Below, piece by piece: positions 61,312-64,000 of a stretch of DNA of 64,000 bases. The stretch spans positions 3,968,001-4,032,000 of the forward strand of contig NZ_CP140255.1 in assembly GCF_034479615.1 (NCBI RefSeq). Reading direction: 5' to 3'. This stretch comes from Vreelandella neptunia. GTDB taxonomy: Bacteria; Pseudomonadota; Gammaproteobacteria; Pseudomonadales; Halomonadaceae. Below the pieces are notes generated by a model, which was given only the letters and a program-made list of their open reading frames with translations, ran no database searches and was not told the DNA's origin. Position 1 is the stretch's first letter. Each line of letters opens with the position of its first letter. The position numbers were made by a program, and so were the translations under genes.

Positions 61312-64000
61312 ATGTCCCCTTCAGCCCCCACCTTCACCCGCACCGCCCTGGCCATCGCCATCAGCCTGGCCTCTGCCCACCTGCAGGCCGCCGACCTGCC
61401 CACCGGCGGTAACATCGTCGGCGGTTCCGGCAGCATCCGCCAGGAGGGCAACAGCCTGGACGTTCAGCAGAACAGCGACAGGCTAATCACCCACTGGGAC
61501 AGCTTTGATATTGGTGCGGGCAACACCGTCAATTTCCACCAGCCGGGCAGCGACTCGGTGGCGTTGAACCGGGTGATCGGTGAAGACGCCTCGGCGATCT
61601 ACGGCAACCTCAATGCCAACGGCCAGGTGTTTCTGGTCAACCCCAACGGCGTTTTGTTTGGCGAGGGTGCAGCGGTCAATGTGGGGTCGCTGGTGGCCTC
61701 GACCCTGAGCCTCAGCGATGAAGACTTCAATAACGGCCATTACCAGTTCAGCGGTGACGGCAACAATGCTGCGGTTGTAAACCACGGCACCCTCAATGCC
61801 GACGGCGGCGCGGTCGCGCTGCTGGGCGGGCAAGTCAGTAACCACGGCATCATTCAGGCCAATCAGGGCACCGTAGCACTGGCCGCAGGTGACCAGATCA
61901 CCCTGGACTTTGCCGGTGACGGCCTGCTCAACGTGACCGTGGATGAAGGCACCATCGACGCGCTGGTGGAGAACCACCAACTGGTTCGCGCCAACGGCGG
62001 TCAGGTGGTGATGACCGCCAACGCTACCGATGCCCTGCTGCAAACCGTGGTCAACAACACCGGCATCGTGGAAGCACAAACCCTGGACAACCAGAGCGGC
62101 ACCATTGTGCTCAAGGGTGGCTTTAACGGCGGTACGGTCAACGTCGCCGGTACACTGGATGCCTCAGCGCCGGACAGCGGCGACGGCGGCTTTATCGACA
62201 CCTCTGGTGCCCACGTCAAAATCGCTGGCGGCACCCAGGTCACTACCAACGCCAACAACGGCACCACCGGCGAATGGCTGATCGACCCGACCGATTTCAC
62301 CATCAGCGCGGGCAGTGCGGTCGAAACCGACAGCGGCATTGGTGCCGATACGCTCTCTGGCAACTTGGCGAACAACAGCATCACCCTGCAAACAGTGGCC
62401 AGCGGTAGCGAAGCGGGCGACATCAACGTCCAAGCCGCTGTTACCTGGAACGCCGATACCACGCTGACGCTGGATGCCCATAACGACATCAACATCAACG
62501 CGGCCATCACCGCTCAAGGGGCAAATGGCAAAGTCGCCTTGCAATACGGCCAAGCCACTACCGATGGCGGCACGGCGGACTACCACATCAACGCCCCCAT
62601 CAATCTGCAAAGCGGCAACAACTTCAGCACCCAAAAAGGCTCGACCGGCAGTGTGATCAGCTACACCGTGGTCAACGATGCTGCGGCGCTGCAAGCCATG
62701 AACAGCGACTTGACCGCCAACTATGCTGTGGGCAGCAACATTGACCTGGGCAGTATCAGCAATTGGCAGCCGGTGGGAGAGAGTGATCGATTCACTGGCA
62801 CCTTCAACGGCCTGGGCCACACCCTCAGCAACCTCACCATCGACCGCAGTGGTACGGATTTTGTTGGCTTGTTTGGCGCTACCGCCAGCGGCAGCGTGGT
62901 CCGCGATATTGGGCTGGTAGGTGGCAGCGTCTCCGGCCGTAACCATGTCGGCGGGCTGGCCGGCGTCAGCTCAGGTATCATCAGCAACGCCTATGCCACC
63001 GGCAGCGTTGAGGGCCGTGAAAGAGTCGGCGGGCTGGTCGGATTTAACCAATCGGGAACCATCGACGACGCCTATACCACCGGTAGCGTTAAGGGCAGTA
63101 TTAATCAAGTCGGCGGGCTGGTCGGATTTAACCAATCGGGAACCATTAACAACGCCTATGCCTCCGGCAGCGTTGAGAGCTTAAGCAGAGTCGGCGGGCT
63201 GGTCGGATTTAACCAATCGGGAACCATCAACAACGCCTATACCACCGGTAGCGTTAAGGGCAGTATTAATCAAGTCGGCGGGCTGGTCGGATTTAACCAA
63301 TCGGGAACCATTAACAACGCCTATGCTACCGGCAGCGTTGAAGGCCTTGACTACGTCGGCGGCCTGGTGGGGTACAGCCTTGGAACCATCAGCAACGTCT
63401 ATGCCGCCGGCAGCGTTGAAGGCCGTGACTACGTCGGCGGGCTGGCTGGAAACAACTACGATGACACCATCACCAACAGCTACTGGAACACCGAGACCAG
63501 CGGCCAGGCCAGCGCAGTGGGTGCAGGAAGCTCCGCCGGCACCACCGGCCTCACCACCGCGCAGATGTTCGACGCCGCCAACTTCACCGGCTTTGACTTT
63601 GCCGGCACCTGGGCCAATGCCGACGATCAAACCACCCCCTACCTGCGCGCGCTGGCCGGCAACCGGGTGTTCAACAAAAACGACCTGCCCACCGGCACCC
63701 TCGACGCCACCAACCGCCCGGCGCTCTATACCGTGATCCAGAACGTCGAGCAGCTACAGGCCATGCGCAATGACGTCACGGCCAACTACCTGCTTGGCAA
63801 CCACATCGACGCCGCCGATACCGCCAGTTGGAACGGTGGAGCGGGGTTTGTGCCCGTTGGGGACGGGACTTACGGTTACAGAGGCGTCTTCGACGGCCTT
63901 GGCTATAGCATCAACGGTCTGACCATCAACCGGCCCAATACAAATAACGTTGGCCTGTTTGGAGTGACACTCGGCGGTAGCCAGGTTCACAATATCGGCT
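61312..64000 (+). CDS. Filamentous-haemagglutinin-type TpsA adhesin with GLUG repeats, 3' end beyond the window
   Basis: An open frame of 896 codons running off the right edge. A signal peptide (TRTALAIAISLASAHLQA) is cut before ADLPTG. The TPS secretion domain follows, with NTVNFHQPGSDSVALNRV, SAIYGNLNANGQVFLVNPNG (NPNG at about 110-113) and LDFAGDGLLNVTVDEG. After about residue 460 come modules starting YTVVNDAAALQAMNSDL, with FTGTFNGLGHTLSNLTI and a run of seven GLUG-type repeats (VGGLVGFNQSGTI). A second module begins at about residue 807 (YTVIQNVEQLQAMRNDV). TpsB secretes such proteins to the surface, where they act in adhesion or toxin delivery. The C-terminus, which would show which, is not in the window. 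Confidence 0.92.
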   Translation, partial: MSPSAPTFTRTALAIAISLASAHLQAADLPTGGNIVGGSGSIRQEGNSLDVQQNSDRLITHWDSFDIGAGNTVNFHQPGSDSVALNRVIGEDASAIYGNLNANGQVFLVNPNGVLFGEGAAVNVGSLVASTLSLSDEDFNNGHYQFSGDGNNAAVVNHGTLNADGGAVALLGGQVSNHGIIQANQGTVALAAGDQITLDFAGDGLLNVTVDEGTIDALVENHQLVRANGGQVVMTANATDALLQTVVNNTGIVEAQTLDNQSGTIVLKGGFNGGTVNVAGTLDASAPDSGDGGFIDTSGAHVKIAGGTQVTTNANNGTTGEWLIDPTDFTISAGSAVETDSGIGADTLSGNLANNSITLQTVASGSEAGDINVQAAVTWNADTTLTLDAHNDININAAITAQGANGKVALQYGQATTDGGTADYHINAPINLQSGNNFSTQKGSTGSVISYTVVNDAAALQAMNSDLTANYAVGSNIDLGSISNWQPVGESDRFTGTFNGLGHTLSNLTIDRSGTDFVGLFGATASGSVVRDIGLVGGSVSGRNHVGGLAGVSSGIISNAYATGSVEGRERVGGLVGFNQSGTIDDAYTTGSVKGSINQVGGLVGFNQSGTINNAYASGSVESLSRVGGLVGFNQSGTINNAYTTGSVKGSINQVGGLVGFNQSGTINNAYATGSVEGLDYVGGLVGYSLGTISNVYAAGSVEGRDYVGGLAGNNYDDTITNSYWNTETSGQASAVGAGSSAGTTGLTTAQMFDAANFTGFDFAGTWANADDQTTPYLRALAGNRVFNKNDLPTGTLDATNRPALYTVIQNVEQLQAMRNDVTANYLLGNHIDAADTASWNGGAGFVPVGDGTYGYRGVFDGLGYSINGLTINRPNTNNVGLFGVTLGGSQVHNIG
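62947..63440 (+). repeat. Seven GLUG-type repeats of 78-84 bp, with a recent 165-bp duplication
   Basis: The motif gtcggcgggct (or a close variant) begins at 62947, 63025, 63109, 63190, 63274, 63355 and 63433, spaced 78, 84, 81, 84, 81 and 78 bp, so units are 26-28 residues. The pair at 63025-63189 is nearly identical to 63190-63354, which shows a recent in-frame tandem duplication of 165 bp. The units encode beta-helix turns of the adhesin stalk. Confidence 0.9.

Noticed and set aside
61483-62946. Long minus-strand open frames opposite the TpsA gene
   Set aside because: They are the antisense of a GC-rich repetitive adhesin gene whose plus-strand frame has a signal peptide, TPS domain and NPNG motif.

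Overview
The window looks like a stretch of chromosome from a moderately halophilic gammaproteobacterium, most likely Halomonadaceae (Halomonas/Vreelandella). The reasons are the close E. coli-like form of housekeeping proteins such as YbiT, three complete TRAP transporters plus a polar amino-acid ABC transporter, an ectoine-hydrolase-like M24 protein, MocR regulators, and a GC-rich base composition. This is a family-level inference from protein resemblance only. I found no tRNA, rRNA, CRISPR array or intact insertion sequence.

Layout. 1-5.7 kb: an APC permease cut by the window edge, divergent from a MocR regulator across a nested inverted repeat; then a lytic-transglycosylase-like lipoprotein preceded by DnaA-box-like motifs, a TauE/SafE exporter, an M24 hydrolase and an unknown protein. 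5.8-10.6 kb: a decayed AlbA_2/RecG-like gene, then a YfcC carrier, a DUF1028 protein and an M20 amidohydrolase, facing a GntR/FCD regulator. 10.8-19.9 kb: mostly unlinked genes (an Old Yellow Enzyme reductase, TspO, a ZipA-like protein, YbiT, a two-domain CbiX protein, ChaC, HPP, YciI, an AidB-like dehydrogenase), with one MITE-like repeat.

20.0-25.5 kb: a tandem glycine riboswitch leads into a DadA-type amino acid dehydrogenase, a TRAP transporter and a VanX-type D-Ala-D-Ala dipeptidase. The dctQ-dctM junction carries a threefold 23-bp repeat that makes two overlapping 8-codon mini-ORFs. A ParDE-like toxin-antitoxin pair follows. 26.0-33.2 kb: an ABC transporter, a MocR regulator and a class III transaminase. 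An identical 16-bp motif lies upstream of the transporter/MocR genes and again upstream of the transaminase. A YdfG-like reductase and a REP-like element come next. 33.5-38.5 kb: an RND pump and its fusion protein, divergent from a TetR regulator.

38.5-50.0 kb: ten minus-strand genes for C4 sugar-acid (tetronate) use: LtnD, OtnK, OtnC, OtnI, DenD, a TRAP transporter, an aldehyde dehydrogenase and a second 6PGDH-fold dehydrogenase. A divergent LacI regulator faces them across a perfect 32-bp palindrome. L-threonate and D-erythronate would converge on 2-oxo-tetronate and leave as DHAP plus CO2. 50.0-56.4 kb: an asparaginase, a TRAP transporter and an amidase, divergent from a FadR-type regulator, with a perfect operator-like palindrome between them; this suggests uptake and deamidation of a carboxylate amide. 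56.4-64.0 kb: a LysR/NmrA-like divergent pair, an AraC regulator, and a two-partner secretion system whose large GLUG-repeat adhesin runs off the window end.
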